NCBI RefSeq assembly: GCF_900105805.1
Contig: NZ_LT629788.1
Coordinates: 868,001 to 932,000, forward strand
Length of the DNA stretch: 64,000 bases
Direction: 5' to 3'
Origin: Pseudomonas moraviensis
GTDB lineage: Bacteria; Pseudomonadota; Gammaproteobacteria; Pseudomonadales; Pseudomonadaceae
A program made the translations under genes and the position numbers. The notes under the pieces are model-generated. The model ran no database searches. It saw only the letters and a list, made by a program, of their open reading frames with translations, and was not told the origin of the DNA. Position 1 is the stretch's first letter. Each line of letters starts with the position of its first letter. Below, piece after piece: positions 26,402-34,999 of the stretch.

Positions 26402-26701
26402 CTGCATTGTTCCTGATAGTGCTAGTTATCTGGCATTCAGGAAGAATGTATTGCTATGGTTTTTTCGGTCTACTGTCATAAATGACAGGTTTTTAGCATA
26501 TTTTGAAATGACAGTTATAGCCAACCAGCCGTGCGGGAGTCAGAAGTGCTGAATTGGCGGATTTCAGACGAACTGGTGTAACCCCATTATTTGTCGCAGC
26601 ACTTCCATGGGGTATCAGTCTCGTTGCCATTGGACAGCATCTACACTGATATCACGGCTCGCCCGCAAGTCCCAGACAACCACCCGCAAGGAGTCTGTCC
26701 C

Positions 26702-26869
26702 ATGTCCGATAAAAAATGCGACTGCCCCGGCTGCAACTGCACCCTCAAAGAGGGCGAACATTCCTATGCTGTGCACGGTAAACACTATTGCTGTGAGGCC
26801 TGCGCTCATCACCACAAGCACGGTGAAGAGTGTGCGATGAAGGGCTGCGGTTGCGCCCATCCGAAATAA
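26702..26869 (+). CDS. bacterial metallothionein
   Basis: 55 residues, with AAGGAG eight bases before the ATG. Ten cysteines and several histidines in the pattern CDCPGCNCTL, HYCCEACA, GEECAMKGCGC are typical of Pseudomonas BmtA/PmtA-type metallothioneins that bind zinc or cadmium in the cytoplasm. The central HGKHYCCEACAHHHKHG is the zinc-finger-like part. Upstream in-frame sequence has no matching features. Confidence 0.95.
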   Translation: MSDKKCDCPGCNCTLKEGEHSYAVHGKHYCCEACAHHHKHGEECAMKGCGCAHPK

Positions 26870-26876
26870 TCAGGGC

Positions 26877-26907
26877 AAAAAAAAAGTGGAGCCTAATCAG
26901 GCTCCAC
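26877..26907 (-). terminator. intrinsic terminator for the minus-strand pair
   Basis: Stem gtggagcct / aggctccac (26886-26894 and 26899-26907) with a 4-base loop; on the minus strand it is followed by nine T. It overlaps the stop codon of the gene at 26893 and may also end the metallothionein transcript from the other side. Confidence 0.85.
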
Positions 26908-27165
26908 TTCCATTTTCAGACTGTCGTCTTCCCGGCGCTCAAAGTGCCTCACCGTGCCTTGCAACGTTCGCCCCTTGACCTTGACCACCACGATCTTGGC
27001 CTGGTCCAGATCCTCCGGCACCGGTGCCTGGACGCACAAGGTGAAGCGGTAGGGGTCATCCGCCACCGTTTCCAGGGCCACCTCGCAATCCACCGTTTTG
27101 CTGATCTGGCCGAAGAAAGTGGTCAGGCCGTAATCCAGTCGGGCCGGGTGATAAGTGTCGGTCAT
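26893..27165 (-). CDS. small hypothetical protein
   Basis: 90 residues beginning MTDTYHPARLDYGL, mixed alpha/beta in appearance, without signal peptide or membrane segment. GGGGG lies a few bases before the ATG. It is 48 bp downstream of the DUF6555-like gene on the same strand and shares its terminator, so the two form an operon. I do not recognise the family. Its stop codon is inside the terminator stem. Confidence 0.65.
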   Translation of the reverse strand: MTDTYHPARLDYGLTTFFGQISKTVDCEVALETVADDPYRFTLCVQAPVPEDLDQAKIVVVKVKGRTLQGTVRHFERREDDSLKMEVEPD

Positions 27166-27213
27166 CGTCGATTCCCCCTTGCGATTGCCAAGCCTGCGGT
27201 GAAGGCGATGGGG

Positions 27214-27441
27214 TCAGTTGGTCTGGCGCCAGGTGACGTTTTCCAGGCCGAATTTTTCTGCCATCGGTTTGCTGGTCTTTTGCACTTTCTCGCGGCCGAA
27301 GCGCGGGATGCGACCCACGCCCGCGTCGCAGCTTGCCCAGTGCCAGGCTTCGGCGTTGTCCATTTTGTCCGAGCGGATAATGAACGACTTGGGGGTGCCA
27401 TGCAGTGTGTAGTCGATGACGTAAAGTTTTGCGTTGTTCAT
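27214..27441 (-). CDS. DUF6555-like small protein
   Basis: 75 residues: MNNAKLYVIDYTLHGTPKSF, then MDNAEAWHWASCDAGVG and a Lys-rich end. The combination of a short beta start and the DNAxAWHWAS-x-DAGVG core matches what I recall of DUF6555, a family of small Pseudomonas proteins of unknown function. It is the first gene of a two-gene minus-strand unit. Confidence 0.6.
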   Translation of the reverse strand: MNNAKLYVIDYTLHGTPKSFIIRSDKMDNAEAWHWASCDAGVGRIPRFGREKVQKTSKPMAEKFGLENVTWRQTN

Positions 27442-27587
27442 AAAGCCCGTATTCCTCCCTGTGGTATTAAACGGATCGCGCTGTGCCGAGAAAATTCAGT
27501 TGGATTGTTCGACGGTATCTATCGTTGGCGAGGGCGGGGCGTGCTGGTTACCATGGCGGCTTCGCCAACCCCCTGTGAACGCTCGCC

Positions 27588-28355
27588 ATGGCCCTCGCCG
27601 CGCCCCCTGATCTGACCGACACCGATGTGCCCGTGCAACCGCTGGCGCGGACGTACCCGCGTGGTTTGTTCGTCGAGCCGCACGAGCATGTCTGGGGGCA
27701 GTTGCTGTATGCGATGAGCGGGGTGATGTGGGTGGAAACCCCGCACGAAGCACTGGTGGTGCCGCCGCAGCGGGCGGTGTGGTTGCCGCCGGGGGTGCCC
27801 CACGGGATTCGCGTGGTGTCGGACTTGCAGATGCGCAATATCTACCTGCGCCCGGCGTTGGCGGCGACGCTGGATGCGACGGTGCAGGTGATCGAAGTCG
27901 GCGGTTTGCTGCGCGAGTTGATCGTCGGGCTGGTGGCGCAGGGCGATGATGGCGAGGCTGAGTATTACGAGGCGCTGGTCGGGCTGGCGTTGCTGGAGTT
28001 GCGGCGGGCAAGGCGTTCGCAACTGAAGATCCCACTGCCGGATGAGTCCGACCGGCGTCTGATGAACCTGTGTCAGGCAGTGATGGCCGCGCCGTCACTG
28101 GAGATCCCGTTCGAGCAGCATGCGGAAAACGCCGGCGCCAGCGTGCGCACTCTGGCGCGGTTGTTCAAGGACAGCCTCGGCATGGGCTTCGCCGAATGGC
28201 GGCGCCAAGTGCAACTGGCGACGGCGGTGGCGGCGTTGATTCAGGGCGTGGCGGTGAGCGTCATCGCTCGTGAACTGGGCTATTCACCGAGCAGCTTCAG
28301 CGACATGTTTCGCCGAGAGCTGGGCGTCGCGCCTTCGCAATTCTCCACTGGCTGA
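27588..28355 (+). CDS. AraC-family transcriptional regulator with cupin sensor domain
   Basis: 255 residues. The N-terminal cupin shows PHEHVWGQLLYAMSGVMWVE, then PPQRAVWLPPGVPHGIRV. The C-terminal AraC domain carries ASVRTLARLFKDSLGMGF and ARELGYSPSSFSDMFRRELG. The same architecture is seen in the regulator at 534-1298 but the sequences are well diverged. It is a single gene; its target may be the small proteins divergent from it or unlinked genes. Confidence 0.88.
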   Translation: MALAAPPDLTDTDVPVQPLARTYPRGLFVEPHEHVWGQLLYAMSGVMWVETPHEALVVPPQRAVWLPPGVPHGIRVVSDLQMRNIYLRPALAATLDATVQVIEVGGLLRELIVGLVAQGDDGEAEYYEALVGLALLELRRARRSQLKIPLPDESDRRLMNLCQAVMAAPSLEIPFEQHAENAGASVRTLARLFKDSLGMGFAEWRRQVQLATAVAALIQGVAVSVIARELGYSPSSFSDMFRRELGVAPSQFSTG

Positions 28356-28366
28356 ACACAACCCCC

Positions 28367-28456
28367 TGTAGGAGCGAGCCTGCTCGCGATAGCGGTCTTT
28401 CAGAGGTTGATGAGTTGACTGACACTCCGCTATCGCGAGCAGGCTCACTCCTACAG
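28367..28456. repeat. REP pair, family B
   Basis: Inverted copies with tgtaggagcgagcctgctcg on the left and the standard unit on the right, between the AraC and XapX genes. Confidence 0.9.
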
Positions 28457-28567
28457 GGAGTTGTGGTGACCTTTTGGTTTTGTCCGAAATTCAGAAGTCC
28501 TTGGCCGATACCGCTCCGTCCCTTTCCCTAGACTCTGCCCATCACTTATCGCGGCGGAGTTCCCCCC

Positions 28568-28741
28568 ATGAACTACCTCATTTCTCTGACCATTGGCCTG
28601 GGCGTCGGCCTGCTCTACGGCGCGCTCGATTTCCGTTCTCCCGCACCGCCGGCCATCGCGCTGGTCGGTCTGCTCGGCATGTTGGCCGGTGAGCAGTTGT
28701 GGCCGATGGGCCGGCAACTGGTCGCTGGCTGGTTGTCCTGA
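28568..28741 (+). CDS. XapX/DUF1427-type small membrane protein
   Basis: 57 residues: MNYLISLTIGLGVGLLYGAL, then RSPAPPAIALVGLLGMLAGE and a short basic tail. Two hydrophobic helices joined by a proline-rich turn (RSPAPPAIALVGLLGM) are the XapX-domain signature. Function unknown. It is 29 bp upstream of an MDR oxidoreductase and probably co-transcribed with it. Confidence 0.8.
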   Translation: MNYLISLTIGLGVGLLYGALDFRSPAPPAIALVGLLGMLAGEQLWPMGRQLVAGWLS

Positions 28742-28770
28742 ATTTCCCTTTTTTCACGGTGGATGTGCCC

Positions 28771-29727
28771 ATGAAAGCGTTGCAATTCGATCAGACCGGC
28801 GACCTGTCTTCCCTGCGTTTCGTCGACGTGCCGACCCCGGTGCCCGGCGTCGATGAAGTGCTGGTGCAGATCAAGGCTGCGGGCCTCAATCCCAGCGATG
28901 TGAAAAACGTCCTCGGTCGTTTCCCTTACACCACTTTGCCGCGGGTACCGGGACGGGATTTTGCCGGGGTGGTGGTCGAGGGACCGCAAGCGTTGATCGG
29001 TCAGGAAGTCTGGGGCACCGGGCGCGAGCTGGGTTTCTTCGCCGACGGCGCCCATGCGCAATTCGTCAAACTGCCGGCCAATGGCGTGGCGCACAAACCG
29101 GCGCATCTGAGTTTCGCCCAGGCCGCCAGCCTCGGCGTGCCGTACACCACGGCGTGGGATGCGCTGGAACGCAGCCTGGTCAGCGCTGACACGCGCTTGC
29201 TGGTGATCGGCGGCGGGGCGGTGGCGACGGCGGCATTGGACTTGGCGAAAGTGCGCGGCGCGCAGTTGCTGGCCGCCGCGCGCCGGCCCGAGCAGGTGGC
29301 GGATTTGCAGAAGCAGGGCTATCAGACGATTCAACTGGACAAGCCTGACGAGCTGGGTGCGCAGGTCAACGCGGTGTACCGCGGCGGCGCCGATGTGATC
29401 TTCGATACCACCGGTTTCTGGCTGCCGGCCTCGGTCGCCGCACTGGCCACCTTCGGCCGCATCGCCATCATCGCCGCCCCGGTCGACGGCCACGTGCAAC
29501 TGCCGGCGCTGGCGCTGTATCGCAAGGGCGGCTCGGTGGTCGGCATCAACTCGTTGCTGTACGGCGTCGAAGAATGCGCGGCGATGCTTGAGCAGTTCGG
29601 GCGGTTCTTCGACGAGGATCGCTTGCCGCTGCCGCAGGGCCTGGTGGAAGTGCCGCTGGCGGAAGGGTTGGCGCGTTATGCAGAGGTCAATCAGGGTGGC
29701 GGCGACAAGATCATTTTGCTGCCCTGA
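28771..29727 (+). CDS. zinc-free MDR-family oxidoreductase (quinone-reductase-like)
   Basis: 318 residues from the ATG at 28771. A GroES-like N-terminal domain (VLVQIKAAGLNPSDVKNVLG, VPGRDFAGVV) precedes a Rossmann domain with LLVIGGGAVATAALDLA as dinucleotide site. The zinc-binding cysteines of alcohol dehydrogenases are absent, as in quinone oxidoreductases of the MDR superfamily. It probably reduces an enone or quinone with NAD(P)H. The substrate is unknown. Confidence 0.83.
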   Translation: MKALQFDQTGDLSSLRFVDVPTPVPGVDEVLVQIKAAGLNPSDVKNVLGRFPYTTLPRVPGRDFAGVVVEGPQALIGQEVWGTGRELGFFADGAHAQFVKLPANGVAHKPAHLSFAQAASLGVPYTTAWDALERSLVSADTRLLVIGGGAVATAALDLAKVRGAQLLAAARRPEQVADLQKQGYQTIQLDKPDELGAQVNAVYRGGADVIFDTTGFWLPASVAALATFGRIAIIAAPVDGHVQLPALALYRKGGSVVGINSLLYGVEECAAMLEQFGRFFDEDRLPLPQGLVEVPLAEGLARYAEVNQGGGDKIILLP

Positions 29728-29754
29728 CGCCCATTCCCACACACACGGAACCCA

Positions 29755-29840
29755 TGTAGGAGTGAGCCTGCTCGCGATGGCGATATATCAGTGAAACATT
29801 CGCCGACTGACACACCGCTTTCGCGAGCAGGCTCGCTCCC
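29755..29840. repeat. REP pair, family B, degenerate, in the 365-bp gap before vgrG
   Basis: Left arm tgtaggagtgagcctgctcg; right arm has drifted (tttcgcgagcaggctcgctc). The rest of the gap, 29841-30092, holds no open gene; the only signal I see is AAGGAG (30079-30084) nine bases before the vgrG ATG. Confidence 0.85.
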
Positions 29841-30092
29841 TGGGTTGGGAACTCGACAGGCAAATTTCAGACGTGTCTGACAGCCCTTCGTGGTTCCTCC
29901 GTAAGGGTCTTCTTGATTATCTGCTCGGGATTGAGCGCACCATTCCTCCCCCCTAGGATTGCCTCCGCAGTCCTACCCGAACGCTCGCACGAGCGGTCCG
30001 AATTCCCGTCTTGCGGCCCGGTAACGCTCTGACGACTGGCAGCCTGGCAGGCTCTGATCGAATCATCCCGGCACTCGACAAGGAGTCATGCC

Positions 30093-32429
30093 ATGCCCCG
30101 CCAATGTGACCTGCGTTTCACCTTCACCCCCCTGAAAGGCGATCCCTTTGACGTGGTCTCGTTCACCCTCGAAGAAGGGCTGTCCCAGCCATTCCAGCTC
30201 ACCCTGGAACTGGCCAGCCACAACGCCGCCATCGACTTCAATCGCGTGCTCGACCTGGCGGGGCTGTTCACCATCTGGCGCGGCGAAACCGCGGTGCGCT
30301 ACGTCCATGGTCTGGTCAGCCTGTTCACCCAGGGCGACACCGGTTTTCGTCGCACCCGCTACAGCGCTGTGGTGGAGCCGACCTTGTCGCGTTTCGATCT
30401 ACGCTCCAACTGGCGCATCTTCCAGGGCCAGACCGTGCCCGACATCATCACCAGCGTACTGGCCGAGCAGAAGCTGACGGACATCCGCCGCGAAATCTGC
30501 TTCGACCACCAACCCCGCGAATACTGCGTACAGGCCGGCGAAACCGACCTCGATTTCACCGCCCGCCTCGCTGCCGAAGAAGGCCTGCTCTACACCTTCG
30601 AACACCGCGCCGACGGCCACACTTTGGTCCTCACCGACCGCGTCGGTGGCCTCGGCACGATCGGTACCCATAAAGACTGCCCGGTGCTCTATCAGCCAAT
30701 GGCCGGCGGCGATTGCATGGAGCCAGCGCTGACCCGCTTCCACTACACCGAACAAGTGCGCACCGCACGCCAGGTACAGCGCGACTATACCTTCACCCAC
30801 CCGCGCTACAACCAACAGCACACCGCGACCGGTGACCAGGACCTGAACAACCAGCACAAGGACTACGAACGCTACGACTACCCCGGGCGCTACAAGCGCG
30901 ACATCGCCGGCAAGCCCTTTACCAAGACACGCCTGACCGCCCTGCGCAACGACGCCAAACTCGCGCATCTCAAAGGCGACGATGCACGCCTGCAACCGGG
31001 ATTGGCGTTCGACCTCAACGAACACCCGCGCGAGAGTTTCAACGATCGCTGGCGCACCATCGCCGTTCAGCATCAAGGCAAACAACACAGCAGCCTGGAG
31101 GAGGAAGCGTTCGGCAGCGACCATGGAACGTCTTATGAAATGAGCGCCAGCGCCATCCACTGGATGGCCGACTGGAAAGCCCCGCTGCGCACCAAACCCT
31201 GCATCGACGGCCCGCAGATCGCCACCGTAGTCGGCCCGCCGGGGGAAGAGATCTATTGCGATGAATGGGGCCGGGTCAAGGTGCAGTTCCCGTGGGACCG
31301 TTCGGATAAAAACAACGACCAGAGCTCATGCTGGATTCGTGTGGCGCAAGGCTGGGCCGGGGCGACCTGGGGCGCCATGGCGATACCGCGAGTCGGACAG
31401 GAACTGATCATCAGCTATCTCGACGGCGACCCGGATCAACCGATTGCCACCGGGCGTGCATATCGGCAAACCAACTTGCCCCCGTATGAACTACCGAAAC
31501 ACAAAACCCGGATGACCATCAAAAGCCGCACGCACAAAGGGCTAGGGTTCAATGAGCTGCGGTTTGAAGATGAGCTGGGGCAGCAGGAGGTGTTTATTCA
31601 TGCAGAGAGGGACAAGAACGTTCATGTCAAAAACGACAATGGCATCTTCGTCGGCAATGATCGTAACAAGCGGGTAGAACATGATGAAAAAGTCGAGGTC
31701 GGCCATGACCGTATGAAACAGGTCAGCAATAACGAGACCGTGAGTATTGGCCAGGACCATCGTCACGCCGTCGCTCGGGATCGGTTCCACCATGTCGGGC
31801 GTGATCACGAGACCGTCATCGACAACAACCGTATCGAATGTGTTGGCAATGAGCGCCACGATAAAACGGGAACTGATCATCACATTCAAACCGGCGGTAA
31901 CGTTGATCACAAAGTACAAAGTAATTATCGGCTGGCGGTTGGCAAGATTATTGAACAGGAAACTACCTGCTACGAAGTGAAAGCAGGGCAGCGCATTGTC
32001 TTCAAGGCCCCTGCGGGAACCCTCACCCTCGACGACAGCGGCATCACACTCGACGGCTTATTGATCACTATCAAAGGTCCGGTCGAGTTGCACGGTGGGC
32101 CTGGAGGCCATGGCGGCTGGAGGGGAGAAGGCAGTCCTTCAAACGGCGACTTGCAAGAATTTTTTATTCTGCGGGACGCCAATACCGGTGCTCCGGTAGC
32201 CGATCGGCCTTATGAAATATCACGCGGCAGCGGTCACACCTTACGTGAAAGAACTGACGCCGAAGGCAAAACCAAAATCGTTGATTCAAGCGATGCAGAG
32301 CCTTTGGAAATTCAAGTATTAGCCGATGAAAACAAACTAGTGAAGCTCCGTGCCGGATACTGGGATGACTTCGGCGTTATGGACATTGACTTTGCCCTGA
32401 ACCCGACATCGGAAGATAACAAGTCATGA
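30093..32429 (+). CDS. vgrG: type VI secretion spike protein VgrG with C-terminal extension
   Basis: 778 residues. The gp27-like region fills about residues 1-370 (LRFTFTPLKGDPFDVVSFTL), the gp5-like OB domain about 375-460 (VVGPPGEEIYCDEWGRVKVQ, PWDRSDKN), and the repetitive beta-helix needle about 500-640, with recurring (V/N)-x-x-x-R-x-x-x-V units. From about residue 688 an extra beta-rich domain begins (FFILRDANTGAPVADRPYEI) that resembles the transthyretin-like adaptors some VgrG proteins use to carry an effector. The effector gene overlaps its last four bases. It forms the tip of the contractile needle. Confidence 0.95.
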   Translation: MPRQCDLRFTFTPLKGDPFDVVSFTLEEGLSQPFQLTLELASHNAAIDFNRVLDLAGLFTIWRGETAVRYVHGLVSLFTQGDTGFRRTRYSAVVEPTLSRFDLRSNWRIFQGQTVPDIITSVLAEQKLTDIRREICFDHQPREYCVQAGETDLDFTARLAAEEGLLYTFEHRADGHTLVLTDRVGGLGTIGTHKDCPVLYQPMAGGDCMEPALTRFHYTEQVRTARQVQRDYTFTHPRYNQQHTATGDQDLNNQHKDYERYDYPGRYKRDIAGKPFTKTRLTALRNDAKLAHLKGDDARLQPGLAFDLNEHPRESFNDRWRTIAVQHQGKQHSSLEEEAFGSDHGTSYEMSASAIHWMADWKAPLRTKPCIDGPQIATVVGPPGEEIYCDEWGRVKVQFPWDRSDKNNDQSSCWIRVAQGWAGATWGAMAIPRVGQELIISYLDGDPDQPIATGRAYRQTNLPPYELPKHKTRMTIKSRTHKGLGFNELRFEDELGQQEVFIHAERDKNVHVKNDNGIFVGNDRNKRVEHDEKVEVGHDRMKQVSNNETVSIGQDHRHAVARDRFHHVGRDHETVIDNNRIECVGNERHDKTGTDHHIQTGGNVDHKVQSNYRLAVGKIIEQETTCYEVKAGQRIVFKAPAGTLTLDDSGITLDGLLITIKGPVELHGGPGGHGGWRGEGSPSNGDLQEFFILRDANTGAPVADRPYEISRGSGHTLRERTDAEGKTKIVDSSDAEPLEIQVLADENKLVKLRAGYWDDFGVMDIDFALNPTSEDNKS

Positions 32430-33760
32430 ATGAACCCTTAAAACCGCGAACAGCAAGCCGAGCCCCTGACGGTAAAACCCGCAGTGTCACGAAACCCAGT
32501 AGTAGCGGCATGGTGTTACCCGTCACGGACCCCCTGGACTTATGGTACTTGTGTGAAAAAGCCTCATACGCTAAAGCAACTCCCTATAAGCGCGCGAAGG
32601 ATGGCTATCCAATGTATCAGCGCACCGTCTCGCAGTTAGTGCGGTGTGATAACGAAGCGTTCAAGTATCACTTTCCTTACTGCGGTGAAGTTGGTTTTGA
32701 TATGAGCAAAAGTCCACCGCAACCGATCATGAGCAAGCGCGAGCCTCATCGGCCAAGCAGTTTTCCGCTTTCGCAGTATCAACAGTTGCGCAACCGTCAC
32801 TTTGAACAACTTGCAAGCATGCGCGTTGAAACCGACCTGTTGAGCAAAACGGATCTTGAACAACTCTTGTCACCCACGCCTTCGACGAGTGACGGCGCAC
32901 TATGGATTGATGGACAAAAAAAACCTCCTGGATTGCTGCGTATACCTGATGTTCTGCGTCTTAGATCGTTCGGCAACCCAGGGATGTCGCAATATAGTCA
33001 AGGTAATTTGGCATCGGTGATTGAGATGAAGTTTCCGGGGGACAGGCTAACTCGTGATCAACAGACCGCATACGCGGATATTGCGGGGGGTTATCAGAAG
33101 CTGAGGCTCCTTGAGACCAGGAATTGCGACTCAAGCGACAAACAAAAGTGGCGTGAGTGGGTCCGCTCCTCGGCCAGTGAGCCAGTCTACCGCCCGGTCG
33201 CGCAAGTCACTAGCTTGGCGTCGCGCGCCGCAGCGGCCAGGCACAAGCTGCTGGTTGGCCGCATAGATGCAGAACATGCGGCAGCGCGGCTCAGATTGGA
33301 AAACCAGTTCATAGCACTTGGAACGCCAGTGATGACAGCAGCGCCGGATGAACGAGCGATACAGGCTGAGAATCGACGAGCTGTTGCAGGCATTGAAATA
33401 ACTTTGGCCGCACCCTTTGTGGCGATTGGCGCGGCGATGACATCCGTGGCGGTTGCGCCCGCTACTGCTGCGGTTGAAGCAACTGCTCTGGTCGCCAATG
33501 CGGGCGGGCATTCGATCCGCTTCAAGCCTTTCATCACTGCGGTCACCAAGCGACTTCTAGCGGGTGCCGGAGTAGGGACTGGAGCCGCCATGCCCGCCTT
33601 TGCCCATCCAAATACAGAGCCTTCACATTCGACATTGCTTGCGGACGAGCAGGAGGCCCAAGCCCGGTGGACCGAATGGAACCAACGTCAGCAGCACCAG
33701 CAGACCACCATCCACAATTATGTGTTTTGGGAAGATGCGCCGGAGACCTATTATGAATGA
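32426..33760 (+). CDS. probable type VI nuclease effector, VRR-NUC-like, with C-terminal hydrophobic region
   Basis: 444 residues, overlapping vgrG by ATGA. The middle contains LLRIPDVLRL (Asp175), then SVIEMKF (Glu200, Lys202) and DQQTAYADIAGG (Gln211-Gln212), the PD-(D/E)xK core of VRR-NUC nucleases. This group includes known type VI DNase effectors. Two hydrophobic Ala-rich stretches follow at about 326-358 and 377-393, then a charged tail. The N-terminal 150 residues have no recognised domain and may bind VgrG. The downstream gene overlaps by eight bases and looks like its immunity gene. Base composition is lower in GC than vgrG's first half. Confidence 0.75.
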   Translation: MNEPLKPRTASRAPDGKTRSVTKPSSSGMVLPVTDPLDLWYLCEKASYAKATPYKRAKDGYPMYQRTVSQLVRCDNEAFKYHFPYCGEVGFDMSKSPPQPIMSKREPHRPSSFPLSQYQQLRNRHFEQLASMRVETDLLSKTDLEQLLSPTPSTSDGALWIDGQKKPPGLLRIPDVLRLRSFGNPGMSQYSQGNLASVIEMKFPGDRLTRDQQTAYADIAGGYQKLRLLETRNCDSSDKQKWREWVRSSASEPVYRPVAQVTSLASRAAAARHKLLVGRIDAEHAAARLRLENQFIALGTPVMTAAPDERAIQAENRRAVAGIEITLAAPFVAIGAAMTSVAVAPATAAVEATALVANAGGHSIRFKPFITAVTKRLLAGAGVGTGAAMPAFAHPNTEPSHSTLLADEQEAQARWTEWNQRQQHQQTTIHNYVFWEDAPETYYE

Positions 33761-34859
33761 AGAGTCATTCTTCAAAGACTTTGATGCCCATCGCTGGGAT
33801 TTCACCATTGTTGATGAGGACGATGAAGAGAAGCCGGTTTTACAAGTTGGGTTGGTCGCGATTTTTTATCTGGTCGATGCTTATCTTCCAGTGCGTAGAA
33901 AACACATTGCTCAGGCTTTTGAACTCTATTGCACGCATTTCGGTGAAAAATTGGTGTGGGGTTATACGGGGGGAGAGGTCATGGTTGAGAGAACCTTCAC
34001 CCCGCAAAACAAGCAGGACTGTATTTCGTATATACAGTCAGATGGACTATCAGAGTCAGCTGCACTTATGTGGTCATCCGACAAGGGGTTTGAAAAAGTC
34101 GGCGCGTATATGTTTGATGTTTGCTCGCCTGCAGGGTGGTACGAAAAAGTTCATGGCTCGATGACAACTGTCAGACTCTACCTTCCCGTAGAAGAGCTTA
34201 AGGGTGCCGGTAAGAAAAGATTCGACACCCTAATGCTCGATCTTTGCAACATTTTACGGCCGCTGCACGGCGCCGCGGGACTAGGCGTTCAACACAGTTT
34301 TGAGTGGGAAAATTATCAGCACATCGAATATGAACTCATACAAGAGTATCGGGGGGCAGATCTGTGTATTCCCTACGGCAATCAAAAGTGGCGCACCGGC
34401 TACACCAACCTCAATTGGTACACCTTTATCGCCCACCATTGGGTAAGCAAATTAGGCACAACCGAGGACTTGCTTGAACAACTCAACGACGTCCGCATCG
34501 GCATCTTGCCTTACGAATGGGGCACGATCTTCCGCGCCGGGGACTGGCCTGCTTTGGGTAAAGCCAACATTGATCCACGTCCTGAACTGTATGTGATGGT
34601 CAATGAAGTGCTCAAACCTTTGCGGGTCAGCAACATCGGTTCACTGCATTACGGCTCGATTGCTGGCGAAGTGAGGCTCAATGAGCGCACCAGCAATCAA
34701 TGGATGCGCCGGTTTGACATTCCCAAAGACACCCCGAAGCGACAGTCTTCACCACAGTACCGCCGCATATCAGCAGCGGAGCAACAGCAGTTGGATGCAA
34801 GCAGGCTGATGTTTGACGCCTTTCCAAACCAGGCCACCGACGACAAATCACAACAGTAA
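33753..34859 (+). CDS. DUF3396-type type VI immunity protein
   Basis: 368 residues from the ATG at 33753, inside the end of the effector gene, a layout expected for an effector/immunity pair. No signal peptide, so it acts in the cytoplasm, where a nuclease would have to be neutralised. Segments such as VRLYLPVEEL, GAAGLGVQHSFEWENYQHIE and EYRGADLCIPY fit my recollection of the DUF3396 family, members of which are immunity proteins of VRR-NUC effectors. Inference from position is strong, from sequence moderate. Confidence 0.75.
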   Translation: MNEESFFKDFDAHRWDFTIVDEDDEEKPVLQVGLVAIFYLVDAYLPVRRKHIAQAFELYCTHFGEKLVWGYTGGEVMVERTFTPQNKQDCISYIQSDGLSESAALMWSSDKGFEKVGAYMFDVCSPAGWYEKVHGSMTTVRLYLPVEELKGAGKKRFDTLMLDLCNILRPLHGAAGLGVQHSFEWENYQHIEYELIQEYRGADLCIPYGNQKWRTGYTNLNWYTFIAHHWVSKLGTTEDLLEQLNDVRIGILPYEWGTIFRAGDWPALGKANIDPRPELYVMVNEVLKPLRVSNIGSLHYGSIAGEVRLNERTSNQWMRRFDIPKDTPKRQSSPQYRRISAAEQQQLDASRLMFDAFPNQATDDKSQQ

Positions 34860-34866
34860 CCAAACC

Positions 34867-34995
34867 ATGCCGGCGTTAAACGGATTCTCAAACTCGTCCG
34901 CCATCATCGACAAAAGCCTGAACAGTGGTTGCGAGTGGGCCTGCTGCACCGGTAATCCCGCTGCCCCAAATGCAATTCTGGACGATCAGGAGTGA
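34867..34995 (+). other. 42-codon open frame between immunity gene and tssL, doubtful
   Basis: The frame beginning MPALNGFSNSSAIIDKS has no ribosome site and ends five bases before the tssL start. It may be a remnant or a chance frame. The 140-bp gap otherwise contains only the AGGAG of tssL. Confidence 0.15.
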
Positions 34996-34999
34996 AAGT

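Noticed and set aside
29841..30092. Sigma-54 promoter before vgrG
   Set aside because: tggcag occurs near 30040 but without the GC element at the needed spacing.
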